Shown piece by piece: positions 1 through 7,907 of a DNA stretch of 64,000 bases (its first letter is position 1; every line of letters starts with the position of its first letter). This DNA comes from Oscillospiraceae bacterium (GTDB taxonomy: Bacteria; Bacillota; Clostridia; Oscillospirales; Ruminococcaceae): the NCBI GenBank assembly GCA_017512745.1, contig JAFWEV010000025.1, positions 62,001 through 126,000 of the forward strand, in the 5' to 3' direction. The notes below the pieces were generated by a model. The model worked only from the letters and a program-made list of their open reading frames with translations. It searched no databases and was not told the origin of the DNA. The translations under genes and the position numbers were made by a program.

Positions 1-582
1 AAATTCTTTCCATTTCGTATCCGCAAACAGGACCGCAAGCGCGGAGAACATCAGTACGTCATACGCGACATATACCTTATATTCCGTGAAGAACGGATTA
101 AAGAAATACTGGAAAAATGCTCCGAAAAGGGGCAGTCCCGGGAGATATGCACTGGTAAGCATGCTCGTCCCGGCTGTTGTGTAGAGCTGCCTTGTGCTCC
201 AGATGACCTTTGCTGCCGTTCCCCAGAACGAGAACTCGTCCCACTGTCTGAAAGCCGGAACCAGGATAAGACAGGCGATATATATGCCTACGGAAGCCGC
301 AATGAAGAACGCAACTCCGGGCGCAAAAAATCCCGTCAGAAGTTCCGACATTTTCTTTTTCTTTCCGAAAACGGGGACAAGAGAAATGACAAGCATTACA
401 GCCGACAGGGTATAAATGGCTATAACTCCGGTCGAGAGTATTCCAAGCGCTCCGAAAAGCGTCAGCAGTATTATAACTGTGGCGCATGCCGCAAACGGTG
501 CGGACGCTGCTTTCATCCCCACCGCGGAGTTATAAAACAGAGCAATAAACAGGATGCACAGAAGTGCCAGTAAACAATCCAT
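1..582 (-). CDS. Partial polytopic membrane protein, GT-C glycosyltransferase-like
   Basis: The N-terminal 194 codons are present and the gene runs off the left edge. The start is ATG at 582, nine bases after the upstream stop codon, with an AAGGCGG ribosome site. It shows several hydrophobic segments (about residues 3-20, 28-50, 52-70, 87-110) and then a polar loop with WDEFSFWG at residues 114-121. An acidic pair in the first large outer loop is typical of GT-C membrane glycosyltransferases that use lipid-linked sugars, so a role in extracellular glycan or teichoic-type polymer glycosylation is inferred. It is translationally coupled to the DUF2142 gene and the neuB-like gene before it. The exact family is not recognised; an O-antigen polymerase-like function is also possible. 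Confidence 0.7.
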   Translation of the reverse strand, partial: MDCLLALLCILFIALFYNSAVGMKAASAPFAACATVIILLTLFGALGILSTGVIAIYTLSAVMLVISLVPVFGKKKKMSELLTGFFAPGVAFFIAASVGIYIACLILVPAFRQWDEFSFWGTAAKVIWSTRQLYTTAGTSMLTSAYLPGLPLFGAFFQYFFNPFFTEYKVYVAYDVLMFSALAVLFADTKWKEF

Positions 583-591
583 AGGTCCGCC

Positions 592-2649
592 TTACATGAG
601 ATAGTATTTGAGGAACACTTCCGCCGCTCCTGCCGCCGCAACAAGGACGAGAACGTATGCACTTATATTCAGAGCGCGTTCCTTCTGTTCGAGCTGCTTT
701 ATGACAGATGTCACCGCCGCAGCAAGCGTGAATATCACCGGGACAAAATATCTTGCCTGAACGCCCAGGATCGATGTTGATCCGAGAGTTGACCATACAA
801 CATAGAATGCCGTTACGATGAGCACGTACATCATGACCGTAATCACCGAGAACACTGCCGTATGTCTTGCGCTCTTTTTCTTTTCTCCTGATATTATGCA
901 GCATATTCCGGCCGCAACCGGAGCCAGGACAGTTGTCATGTTTGCTTTGACATCGAGGGTCCCGAACAGACCCCATTTGTCGATGTAGAAACTGTTTTCA
1001 TAGCCGTCCACTGCAAGTATCAGCAGATATTTGACCGGGTTTCTCAAAATAAAAGCGATCTGTCCGAAATAATCTACCCCTTCAGGATAGACCGGGTCGC
1101 TGATGCCTATCCTCAGCAGTACAGCAAGCCCCTGAGAAATGCCCCACAGCGCAAGTCCCGCTGCAAGCATTGCCCCCATGGCTGCAAATCTGTTCCACAT
1201 AACGTTCTTTTTGTCCTTGATCAGCAGGAGCAGAAGCATCGGAATATATATGGGCTTGATAAGTACCATAACAGCATATGAAATGATCAAAGCGGTCATA
1301 TCCCTGCCAGCGATCTTTTCGGAGAGCAGTGTCCCTGCGAAAACGGCAAAGGCTGCCAGGAAAAGCGCATCGTAACTGAGCGAAGCCGCCATTGACACCG
1401 TGATCGGTGCTGCAAGCGCTATCAGGAGCGGAACTTCATATTTCTTCGCTTTTCTGAACGCATATCTCACCGCAAATGCATACATTATGGCATTGGCGAG
1501 CCTCGCCGCCCACAGGCATATCAGCGCATTTGCCCCAAACAGCCTGAATACTGCTATGGCGATCGCCGGAAGAACATACGGCAGAGTGATCTGTATGCTC
1601 GTGTGCAGTTCTCTCTCTGACTGAACTCCGCCGGCAACGGCACTTAAATATCCCCGGATGCCGGAAGGAATACTACCCCTGTCGTCGCTCTGGATGACAT
1701 TGTAGAACTCTCCGGGGAAATAGTCATAGAGAAGCCTCATATCGTTGGGATATTCATGATCGTAGTCGTATCTGAATGAACCTTCCGCCATGGCATAAGC
1801 ACGCATATAGTGCGTAGTCTCATCCGGGATCTGCAGCGGTCCGGTGGCAAAAGAGAACACAATGCCTACAACTAGTATTCCGTAGAATACCTTCTTTACA
1901 AAAGTATCAGCTTTACTGATATACAGGATGATCACGGTATAGACCGCCGCCAGTGTAATTGCGGCAATGAGCGGCAGCGCTTTCCCGAACATAGCCGCCG
2001 CTGTAAAGATCCTTGAAGCAAAATAGCCGAGTGCTCCTCCGCAGGATGCTGCTGTCATCCCTCCGAGCATCCGCCAGCCCATGTCTGTTTTTTTCAGCAG
2101 TTTAAGTATCAGCAATGCCGCGGTAGCTATGACAAGTGCGATGACGAGCATTCCGGGAACGGAGAATCTGCCTGTTTCAACCACATCGTTGAGCATCATT
2201 CCTTCAAAGGATACGGTAGTGCGCACACGCTGGGTCGGATAGAACCTTATGGAATCCACTCTGTCTGCGCGAAGTCTCGCGCTGAAAGCATTCCCGTCCC
2301 GCTCGAGGGGTACGACAAATTCTCCTTCGACCCCGTCCTTGACCCCGTAGAAGTACAGCGTCTTGGTCGTCGTATCCCCCTGATCCACAGAAAGATCAAG
2401 ATGGATATGGTCGACCGGTATTCCTCCTATGTCATCGGAGATGAAATATGAGTTATTGGCAAGGGCATAATACTCGGACCCGCCCTTAGGCTCAAATTCC
2501 CATTGAGAGAATTCCGATGCGTCAAGGTAGACCTTCTCATAGTCCGGTCCCGATTTTGACGCAGAAAGGTACTCTGCACCGCATCCCAGCAGAAGAGAGA
2601 CGATGAGGATCCCTATCACGAGTATTGAGTTTTTGCGGGGCTTTGCCAT
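592..2649 (-). CDS. DUF2142 family polytopic membrane protein
   Basis: A 685-residue membrane protein. An N-terminal hydrophobic anchor (about residues 8-24, with LLLGCG, which could also be a lipobox) is followed by an extracytoplasmic beta-rich domain to about residue 165 and then about ten membrane segments. The motif PDETTHYMRAYAMAEG near residue 274 matches the P-D-E-x-x-H-x-x-R-A signature of DUF2142 proteins, which resemble GT-C glycosyltransferases and often lie in cell-surface polysaccharide clusters. It follows the neuB-like gene by six bases and precedes a second GT-C-like gene, so all three are probably one transcript. The sugar donor and acceptor cannot be read from the sequence. 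No defect is visible. Confidence 0.8.
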   Translation of the reverse strand: MAKPRKNSILVIGILIVSLLLGCGAEYLSASKSGPDYEKVYLDASEFSQWEFEPKGGSEYYALANNSYFISDDIGGIPVDHIHLDLSVDQGDTTTKTLYFYGVKDGVEGEFVVPLERDGNAFSARLRADRVDSIRFYPTQRVRTTVSFEGMMLNDVVETGRFSVPGMLVIALVIATAALLILKLLKKTDMGWRMLGGMTAASCGGALGYFASRIFTAAAMFGKALPLIAAITLAAVYTVIILYISKADTFVKKVFYGILVVGIVFSFATGPLQIPDETTHYMRAYAMAEGSFRYDYDHEYPNDMRLLYDYFPGEFYNVIQSDDRGSIPSGIRGYLSAVAGGVQSERELHTSIQITLPYVLPAIAIAVFRLFGANALICLWAARLANAIMYAFAVRYAFRKAKKYEVPLLIALAAPITVSMAASLSYDALFLAAFAVFAGTLLSEKIAGRDMTALIISYAVMVLIKPIYIPMLLLLLIKDKKNVMWNRFAAMGAMLAAGLALWGISQGLAVLLRIGISDPVYPEGVDYFGQIAFILRNPVKYLLILAVDGYENSFYIDKWGLFGTLDVKANMTTVLAPVAAGICCIISGEKKKSARHTAVFSVITVMMYVLIVTAFYVVWSTLGSTSILGVQARYFVPVIFTLAAAVTSVIKQLEQKERALNISAYVLVLVAAAGAAEVFLKYYLM

Positions 2650-2655
2650 CAGCTA

Positions 2656-3654
2656 TCAGAGTTCAATCAGTTCGTCGTAGGCAAAGTCGCGCTTTGCCTT
2701 CTGACCTATAACATCGAACCACTTGATCGGAGAGATACCGCTTCCGGGTCTCTTCACCGTCAGGTTCTCGTACGTAAATGTCTCGCCGGCTTTGATGTCG
2801 CGCGCAGCGATAATACTCTTTCTCGCTACATCCTTGTTGACAAGTTCGGCCTGTGACGGTTTCTTGATTCCGTCACCGAGTGCTACTTCTATATTTCTTA
2901 TGGATTCCACCATTTCCTTCAGCTCGTCCGGTTCAAGGCTGGCTGACTGATCCGGCCCTTCCATATCTCTTGACAGTGTAAAATGCTTTTCAATGATCTC
3001 GGCGCCCATTGCCACCGCAGCAACGGGGCAGCAGATCCCGAGAGTATGATCGGAATAACCCACTCTCGCATCCGGAAAATGGGCTTTTATATCGAGCATT
3101 GCTCTGAGATTGGCGTCCTTGAAAAGCGTGGGATAAGCGGTATTGCAGTGTAGCAGGGATACTTCCGGCGCACCGTAGTCGAGGAGCATCTTTCTTGCAA
3201 AAGCAATCTCGTCCATATTTGACATTCCGGTTGACAGTATTACCGGAATGCCGAGTTTTGCCGCTTCTATAAGCAGCGGCAGATTGGTTATCTCCCCCGA
3301 GGGGATCTTGAGATACGGCATGTCAAGTGTATTCAGGAATCTGAGGCTCTCTATATCAAACGGGGTGGACATAAATGCTATACCGCGTTCATCGCAGTAC
3401 TTTTTAATGTCCCCGAACCCTTCAAACGGAATATACAGTTTCCTGATCATATCTAGCTGACTTTCGTCTGCACCCGTAGTCTCCTTCTGATATTCCGCCT
3501 TCTCGGCAAAATGAGACATCACGTTTTCCGGAATAAATGTCTGGAACTTGACTGCATCCGCCTTTGCGTCTGCTGCCGCATCTACCATTCTTTTTGCAAG
3601 TTCCAGGTCTCCGTTATGGTTGACTCCTGCTTCGGCGATTATATATGTGTGCAT
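2656..3654 (-). CDS. neuB: NeuB family nonulosonic (sialic-type) acid synthase
   Basis: A 332-residue protein with a TIM barrel (about 1-265) and a C-terminal SAF/antifreeze-like domain (about 280-332). Visible family motifs are EAGVNHNGD near the start, KFQTF, STGMS, GYSDHT and EKHFTL. The family condenses phosphoenolpyruvate with an N-acetylated hexosamine to give N-acetylneuraminate, legionaminate or pseudaminate; the sequence does not settle which, though the SAF domain and length fit all three. No CMP-sugar synthetase or epimerase lies beside it in the window; such partners may lie beyond the left edge. AGAAGAGG precedes the ATG. It heads a three-gene surface-glycan unit, separated from the TPM gene by a strong hairpin. 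Confidence 0.88.
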   Translation of the reverse strand: MHTYIIAEAGVNHNGDLELAKRMVDAAADAKADAVKFQTFIPENVMSHFAEKAEYQKETTGADESQLDMIRKLYIPFEGFGDIKKYCDERGIAFMSTPFDIESLRFLNTLDMPYLKIPSGEITNLPLLIEAAKLGIPVILSTGMSNMDEIAFARKMLLDYGAPEVSLLHCNTAYPTLFKDANLRAMLDIKAHFPDARVGYSDHTLGICCPVAAVAMGAEIIEKHFTLSRDMEGPDQSASLEPDELKEMVESIRNIEVALGDGIKKPSQAELVNKDVARKSIIAARDIKAGETFTYENLTVKRPGSGISPIKWFDVIGQKAKRDFAYDELIEL

Positions 3655-3688
3655 GATATAGACCTCTTCTGTGTGAAACTAGGCAAAT

Positions 3689-3717
3689 GAGGGCGACGTA
3701 AATATTACATCGCCCTC
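3689..3717 (-). terminator. Hairpin after TPM gene, possible terminator
   Basis: An 8-bp perfect stem GAGGGCGA/TCGCCCTC extended by four more pairs after one mismatch, loop of three bases. It lies 18 bases after the stop of the TPM gene and 35 bases before the neuB start. On the - strand it is followed by ATTTG rather than a U-run, so termination may be partial and the hairpin could instead be an attenuator or processing site. Confidence 0.55.
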
Positions 3718-3734
3718 CGTCTTTTCAGATGATA

Positions 3735-4814
3735 TTACTTCTTTCCTCTGACTCCGCCGCCTCCGGAGAATCCTCCGCTGGATCTTCCGCTGGAAGAACT
3801 CCTGGAGCTGGAGAAACTGCTGCCGGAACTGCGCGAGCTTGAACTGCTGCCGGAGCTGCGCGAGCTTGAGTAACTGCTGCGGGAAGAACTTCCTGAGCTG
3901 GAGAAGCTCTTTGAGCTCCTTGAAGAACTGCCGGAACTTGAATATGACCTTGTTCCTGAACTTCTGGATCCGCCGCCTCCGGAGAATCCGCTGCCCGACC
4001 TTGTCGGTGCGGGAGGAGGATTTCCCCAGCCGTTGCCCCTGTATGTGGTTCCGGAGCTCGGTGTCGTTGTATAAGTTCTCTGTGTCGGATAGTAGTATCC
4101 GCTCGGATATCTGTCTCTCGGCGTCACCGTGTATGTCCTGTAGATCACCGGACGGGATGTCCACCAGGAATTCGGAGCATACCACGGTCTGGAATAATTA
4201 TACCCGGACCAGTAGTACATCCTTCTGGAGATCGCTCTGATGATCGCGATGATGACTATTATGAGGATGATCGTCAGGATGAGCTGACCGAGATAGCTTC
4301 CGCCGCCGCCCGCATATGCGTAGATCGAATTTGCGTTAACATTGTTTCCGATCGTATCTGCAAGCGCTTCCGCGAACGCCTTGACAGCCTTACTGTAATC
4401 CATATTAGGAACATAGTACCTGTCGAGCAGCCTGTCATAAGTGTAATCGAGAGAGTTCGCCAGTGCCGATCCGTAGATGAACCAGTAGGAATCGTTACCG
4501 GTAACTATCAGCAGTTCGCAGTCTGTCTGCTTAAGACTGTGCGCCTCCTGCCAGAAGTAGCAGTAATCCTCTGTCGTCATGGAACCGGTGTCTTTGATGG
4601 TCACGACATAAAGATCCGCAGCCATCCTGCTGTTGGCCTTGTCGACTGCCTTTATGGCGCTGCTGTCGAGAACACCGGCCTCATCAAATACATATGAAGA
4701 CTTCTCAGTTACGTTATCGACGCTAATATAGTCAGGCTTTCTTATGAAACCTATGACCAGAGCGATCACGCACGCAACTATCAGGACTATCTGTCCTACT
4801 CTTCTTTTATTCAT
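3735..4814 (-). CDS. TPM-domain membrane protein with Ser/Arg/Gly-rich tail
   Basis: A 359-residue protein. Membrane segment at residues 8-24, then a TPM_phosphatase-type domain (about 35-160, YVFDEAGVLD to the ALADTIGNN region), a Gly linker, a second membrane segment (174-193) and a long tail (194-359). The tail is first Tyr/Pro-rich and from about residue 272 becomes almost only Ser, Arg and Gly, ending GGFSGGGGVRGKK. With two membrane segments the TPM domain is predicted outside and the tail inside. TPM-domain proteins are linked to membrane-complex assembly or repair, but the function here is unknown. It is the last gene of the xpaC-telA-TPM unit, 40 bases after telA. The tail composition is unlike the neighbouring proteins. 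Confidence 0.75.
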   Translation of the reverse strand: MNKRRVGQIVLIVACVIALVIGFIRKPDYISVDNVTEKSSYVFDEAGVLDSSAIKAVDKANSRMAADLYVVTIKDTGSMTTEDYCYFWQEAHSLKQTDCELLIVTGNDSYWFIYGSALANSLDYTYDRLLDRYYVPNMDYSKAVKAFAEALADTIGNNVNANSIYAYAGGGGSYLGQLILTIILIIVIIAIIRAISRRMYYWSGYNYSRPWYAPNSWWTSRPVIYRTYTVTPRDRYPSGYYYPTQRTYTTTPSSGTTYRGNGWGNPPPAPTRSGSGFSGGGGSRSSGTRSYSSSGSSSRSSKSFSSSGSSSRSSYSSSRSSGSSSSSRSSGSSFSSSRSSSSGRSSGGFSGGGGVRGKK

Positions 4815-4854
4815 TTGCTTTACCCTTTATTGGATATGACTTTTCTCTGTATGA

Positions 4855-6033
4855 TCAGTTGAGGGAATGGATGTCCAGAAGTTTCTGCTTGAGTTCGCCT
4901 TCAAGACGTGCGATCTCTTCCTCTGCGATCCTGCGCTGCGCACGGCCGTCATCCTGGATCTTGACTACATCGTCGAGTGTCTGGATGAGGAGCTCATTGG
5001 TGTGCTTGATCGTCTCGAGATCGACGATTCCGCGCTCTGTCTCTCTTGCTGTCTCAACTGTTGCTGTGTGCAGTTTTTCAGCATTCTTTCTGAGGAGCTC
5101 ATTTGTCATGTTGGTAACTTCGCGCTCAGCCTTAACAGCCTGATTCGTATGCTCTACGCCGAGAGCGAGGAGCATCTGGCTCTTCCAGAGCGGGATCGTA
5201 TTGACCAGAGTTGACTGGATCTTCTCTGCCATGAGAGAGTCGTTGTTCTGAACAAGTCTGATCTGGGGAGCCATCTGGATCGAAACGATTCTTGTGAGCT
5301 CGAGGTCATGGAGCTTCTTCTCAAATCTGTCGCAATATGATGCAAGGTCATTGGCTGCCTGTGCATCTTCCTGGAGACCTGTCTGCTTTGCATGCTCTAC
5401 GAGATCCTTAAGAGTTGTGTCTCTGACTTCCTGGAGCTTTTTCTTTCCTGCGATGATATAGAGGGAGAGTTCCTTGATGTTGATCTGATTCTTTTCATAC
5501 ATCTGGTCAAGTACTGCGATATCCTTAAGGAGTGTTACCTGCTGTGCCTGCAGTGAATCACTGATCTTGGAAACATTGACTTCTGCCTTGTCATATTTAG
5601 CTTTGAGAGCTGTGAGTTTGTTGGATGTCTTCTTGAAGATTCCGAGGAATCCCTTTTCCTCTTCGTCAACATCGAAGCCCTTCAGTTCCTTTACGAGATC
5701 GGTTACGAGATCGCCGACTTCGCCGAGATCCTTCGTTCTGACATTTGCAAGTGCGCTGTCGGAGAAGTCAGAGAGCTTCTTCTGTGCAGATGCGCCGTAC
5801 TGCATGATCTGGCTTGCATTCGTGACGTCGATCTTCTGTGAGAACTCGTTGACTGCTCTGCGCTCTGCTTCCGAAAGCATAGACTCGTTGAGCTGTACGG
5901 GTTCGGCTGTTGTCTTTATGGGAGCTTCCTGTGCAACTGCCACGCCTGCGATCACCTGATCCGCCTGCTGTGCAACTGCCGCTGCCTGCTGCTCTTCTGT
6001 GTCAAGACTTAACATGATCTCATTGTTATCCAT
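4855..6033 (-). CDS. telA: TelA/YaaN family (toxic anion resistance-type) protein
   Basis: A 392-residue, mostly helical, soluble protein without a signal peptide, matching the TelA family in length and layout: an acidic, Ala/Gln-rich start, then long coiled-coil helices with motifs such as QIRLVQNNDSLMAEKIQSTL and a C-terminal heptad-like region ending near the ELKQKLLDIHS segment. The family was named for tellurite resistance plasmids, but chromosomal copies such as Bacillus YaaN are linked to envelope-stress phenotypes and have no proven reaction. It lies 42 bases after xpaC, the same pairing as xpaC-yaaN in Bacillus, so the two products probably work together. Confidence 0.88.
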   Translation of the reverse strand: MDNNEIMLSLDTEEQQAAAVAQQADQVIAGVAVAQEAPIKTTAEPVQLNESMLSEAERRAVNEFSQKIDVTNASQIMQYGASAQKKLSDFSDSALANVRTKDLGEVGDLVTDLVKELKGFDVDEEEKGFLGIFKKTSNKLTALKAKYDKAEVNVSKISDSLQAQQVTLLKDIAVLDQMYEKNQINIKELSLYIIAGKKKLQEVRDTTLKDLVEHAKQTGLQEDAQAANDLASYCDRFEKKLHDLELTRIVSIQMAPQIRLVQNNDSLMAEKIQSTLVNTIPLWKSQMLLALGVEHTNQAVKAEREVTNMTNELLRKNAEKLHTATVETARETERGIVDLETIKHTNELLIQTLDDVVKIQDDGRAQRRIAEEEIARLEGELKQKLLDIHSLN

Positions 6034-6075
6034 AGTATTTTCTCCTTTTATATTTATAGGGATTTGTTTTTACTG

Positions 6076-6822
6076 TTATTTGCCCTGTGAGAGCACCTGC
6101 TGGATCTCATCGATCGCCTGTGCCGTTGCAGGAACTTCACTCAGATTATTACCGGTCATCTGATACTCGGCGAGTCCGTTCTGTGCAAGCTGATTCTTGA
6201 GAACGCTTATGTCTGCCGTGATATCAACAGCCGTGTCCTCAAACAGTGAGTCGAGCTGTTTCTCGAATGCACCTCTTATGGTATCGAGAGTTCCCTCGAT
6301 ACTGTTCATGGTCTTTGTGACATTCTCTCCCGTGGAATCTGTTGCTTCGAGCTTCTGATAACTTGTCAGAAGTTTTTCAACCGTCGGAAGGTAGAAGTTC
6401 ATGAACTGTTTGAGCTTTGATGCGGATGTCGGGTTAGCCTGAACATAATCGAATATCTTCATGCACACCGCAACGATCTCCGTAGTCTTCTGCTTTACCG
6501 TCTCGTTTCCCGTCGAATCTCCGGCTCTTATGATATTGGCCAGCATCTGCTTGCCGTCCTTGAGCAGGGCATCGGCTTCGGGATTTCCTGTGGATTTCAT
6601 CTTGGCAGCCTGTTTTTCCATCTGCTCTGCTGTGTTCATCTGCCAGGTGACGGCCTTCTTCGACATTATCGAGTCGGTCACCAGGAAGATGATTCCGCAC
6701 ACTACCGTTGCTATGAGGTAGTGCATCGGCTTGTAGAGCGGTAACAGGAAAGCATAGATGATCACCGCAGCGGCAGTAACGTAATACGGTAATGCACTTC
6801 TTGCTTTAGTATTATTCTCCAA
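6076..6822 (-). CDS. xpaC: XpaC-like membrane protein
   Basis: A 248-residue protein with two adjacent N-terminal membrane segments (about residues 10-28 and 32-50) and a long helical cytoplasmic part. The layout and the position directly before telA match XpaC, named for hydrolysis of 5-bromo-4-chloroindolyl phosphate, although the family has no recognisable hydrolase motif and that activity may be indirect. The start at 6822 follows the E2-like gene by 27 bases, and ATCTCC on the + strand gives a GGAGAT ribosome site. It is probably a membrane partner of TelA. Family assignment rests on topology and context rather than on catalytic residues. Confidence 0.78.
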   Translation of the reverse strand: MENNTKARSALPYYVTAAAVIIYAFLLPLYKPMHYLIATVVCGIIFLVTDSIMSKKAVTWQMNTAEQMEKQAAKMKSTGNPEADALLKDGKQMLANIIRAGDSTGNETVKQKTTEIVAVCMKIFDYVQANPTSASKLKQFMNFYLPTVEKLLTSYQKLEATDSTGENVTKTMNSIEGTLDTIRGAFEKQLDSLFEDTAVDITADISVLKNQLAQNGLAEYQMTGNNLSEVPATAQAIDEIQQVLSQGK

Positions 6823-6849
6823 AAAGCAACATCTCCTTATCTTTACAGG

Positions 6850-7761
6850 TTATTTCTCACCTTTGAGCACATCGTAACTGGGTTTCAGCCTGTAAGGCTT
6901 TATACCTATATCATACACTATTTCCTCGGGTGGTGCTTCAAGCAATTCGGGGTTGTTCATGTACTTTATCATTGTCTGGAAGCACTTTGCGAACTGAGCG
7001 CCCGGCATTATTCTCTCGTCCACCACGACTCCTACAGGATATACCCATTTCGCCGACAGTGTCCCGTCGATGCTCTTGTGGAGCTGCGGACGTCTCTTGC
7101 CCATTCCGACAAATATCGATGTGGTTCCGAAGTTGTATATATGGTGGAACACATCGTTCATTTTCAGCGATGCCATATTCGTGATGAACAGGCTCGTGTG
7201 GAACGGAGATATATCCAGTATCTTCTTCGGCAGTATACCGATTCTGTCCATAAACATGAGGATATCCAGTATCAGCCTGGGCAGTACCGGGATGGAAAGA
7301 ATTCCGTTGGCAAAATTGACCACTGCCGTGCTGGAAGCCGCATCTCTCGCTTCCTCGATCGTTTTGTCTATTCTCTTCTGCACCGTATCGACAGTATCGT
7401 AATAGTCGAAGAATGTCTTAGTCGTCGTTTCATCATATGTGTCGAGATCCTTTGATTTTACGGCTACGAATGAAACGGTATACTCGTTGCGCGAGTACAG
7501 TTTTCCGTTCACTATGTATCTGTTCATCATCGGATACTGCGCCGCAGTCCTGAGAATGGCCGCTATAATGACAGTCATGTGTGAGAGTTTGACGCCGTCT
7601 TTCTTGCGCTTTCTTATATATTCGTTCAGTTTCTCCGCATCTATATACTCGGTCGTCATGACCTGCGCATCGCATCTCTGTCTCATTATCAGCGGTGTGA
7701 ACCTTGTGATCGGGTCTACACCTTTTTTCAGCTCACGGCCATCGGGCCTGATTCCAAACAT
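6850..7761 (-). CDS. 2-oxoacid dehydrogenase E2-like acyltransferase domain protein, active-site His replaced
   Basis: About 303 residues from the ATG at 7761; the frame is open to a GTG at 7803, but the segment MFGIRPDGREL looks like the natural N-terminus. The fold signature is that of the E2/chloramphenicol acetyltransferase catalytic domain, with no lipoyl or E1-binding domain. Where E2 enzymes have D-H-R-x-x-D-G, this protein has DERIMPGA (about residues 248-255), so the general-base His is Glu. Similar stand-alone paralogues occur in anaerobic Firmicutes and Actinobacteria; their substrate is unknown. It has its own promoter-like sequence and leads into xpaC, so a membrane or envelope role is possible. 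No dehydrogenase partners are nearby. Confidence 0.72.
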   Translation of the reverse strand: MFGIRPDGRELKKGVDPITRFTPLIMRQRCDAQVMTTEYIDAEKLNEYIRKRKKDGVKLSHMTVIIAAILRTAAQYPMMNRYIVNGKLYSRNEYTVSFVAVKSKDLDTYDETTTKTFFDYYDTVDTVQKRIDKTIEEARDAASSTAVVNFANGILSIPVLPRLILDILMFMDRIGILPKKILDISPFHTSLFITNMASLKMNDVFHHIYNFGTTSIFVGMGKRRPQLHKSIDGTLSAKWVYPVGVVVDERIMPGAQFAKCFQTMIKYMNNPELLEAPPEEIVYDIGIKPYRLKPSYDVLKGEK

Positions 7762-7817
7762 AATGTAAAAATTTCCCTTTCGTATCTTTCGGCTGCTGGC
7801 CACCTCCGGCCTCGCCT

Positions 7818-7854
7818 GTTTTGCCGGCTCTTATGTGCCATATAGCGGCAAAAC
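7818..7854 (-). promoter_or_regulatory. Inverted repeat in 5' leader of the E2-like gene
   Basis: Nine-base perfect arms GTTTTGCCG and CGGCAAAAC separated by 19 bases, between the predicted promoter and the start of the E2-like gene. In the transcript it would form a leader hairpin with no U-run after it, so it is more likely a regulatory or stability element than a terminator. Confidence 0.4.
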
Positions 7855-7863
7855 AACTAATTA

Positions 7864-7892
7864 ACTATAGCATGTTTATATTTATACTACAA
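7864..7892 (-). promoter_or_regulatory. Predicted sigma-70 type promoter for the E2-like/xpaC/telA unit
   Basis: On the - strand TTGTAG and TATAGT are separated by exactly 17 bases, about 100 bases upstream of the preferred E2-like start. The surrounding 145-bp gap after the glycerophosphodiesterase gene is AT-rich, unlike its coding neighbours. Confidence 0.5.
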
Positions 7893-7907
7893 ATTAATAG
7901 TTTGAAC

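Noticed and set aside
3839-4240. Long + strand frame opposite the TPM gene
   Set aside because: It exists because the Ser/Arg/Gly codons of the real - strand gene are repetitive; no ribosome site and no family.
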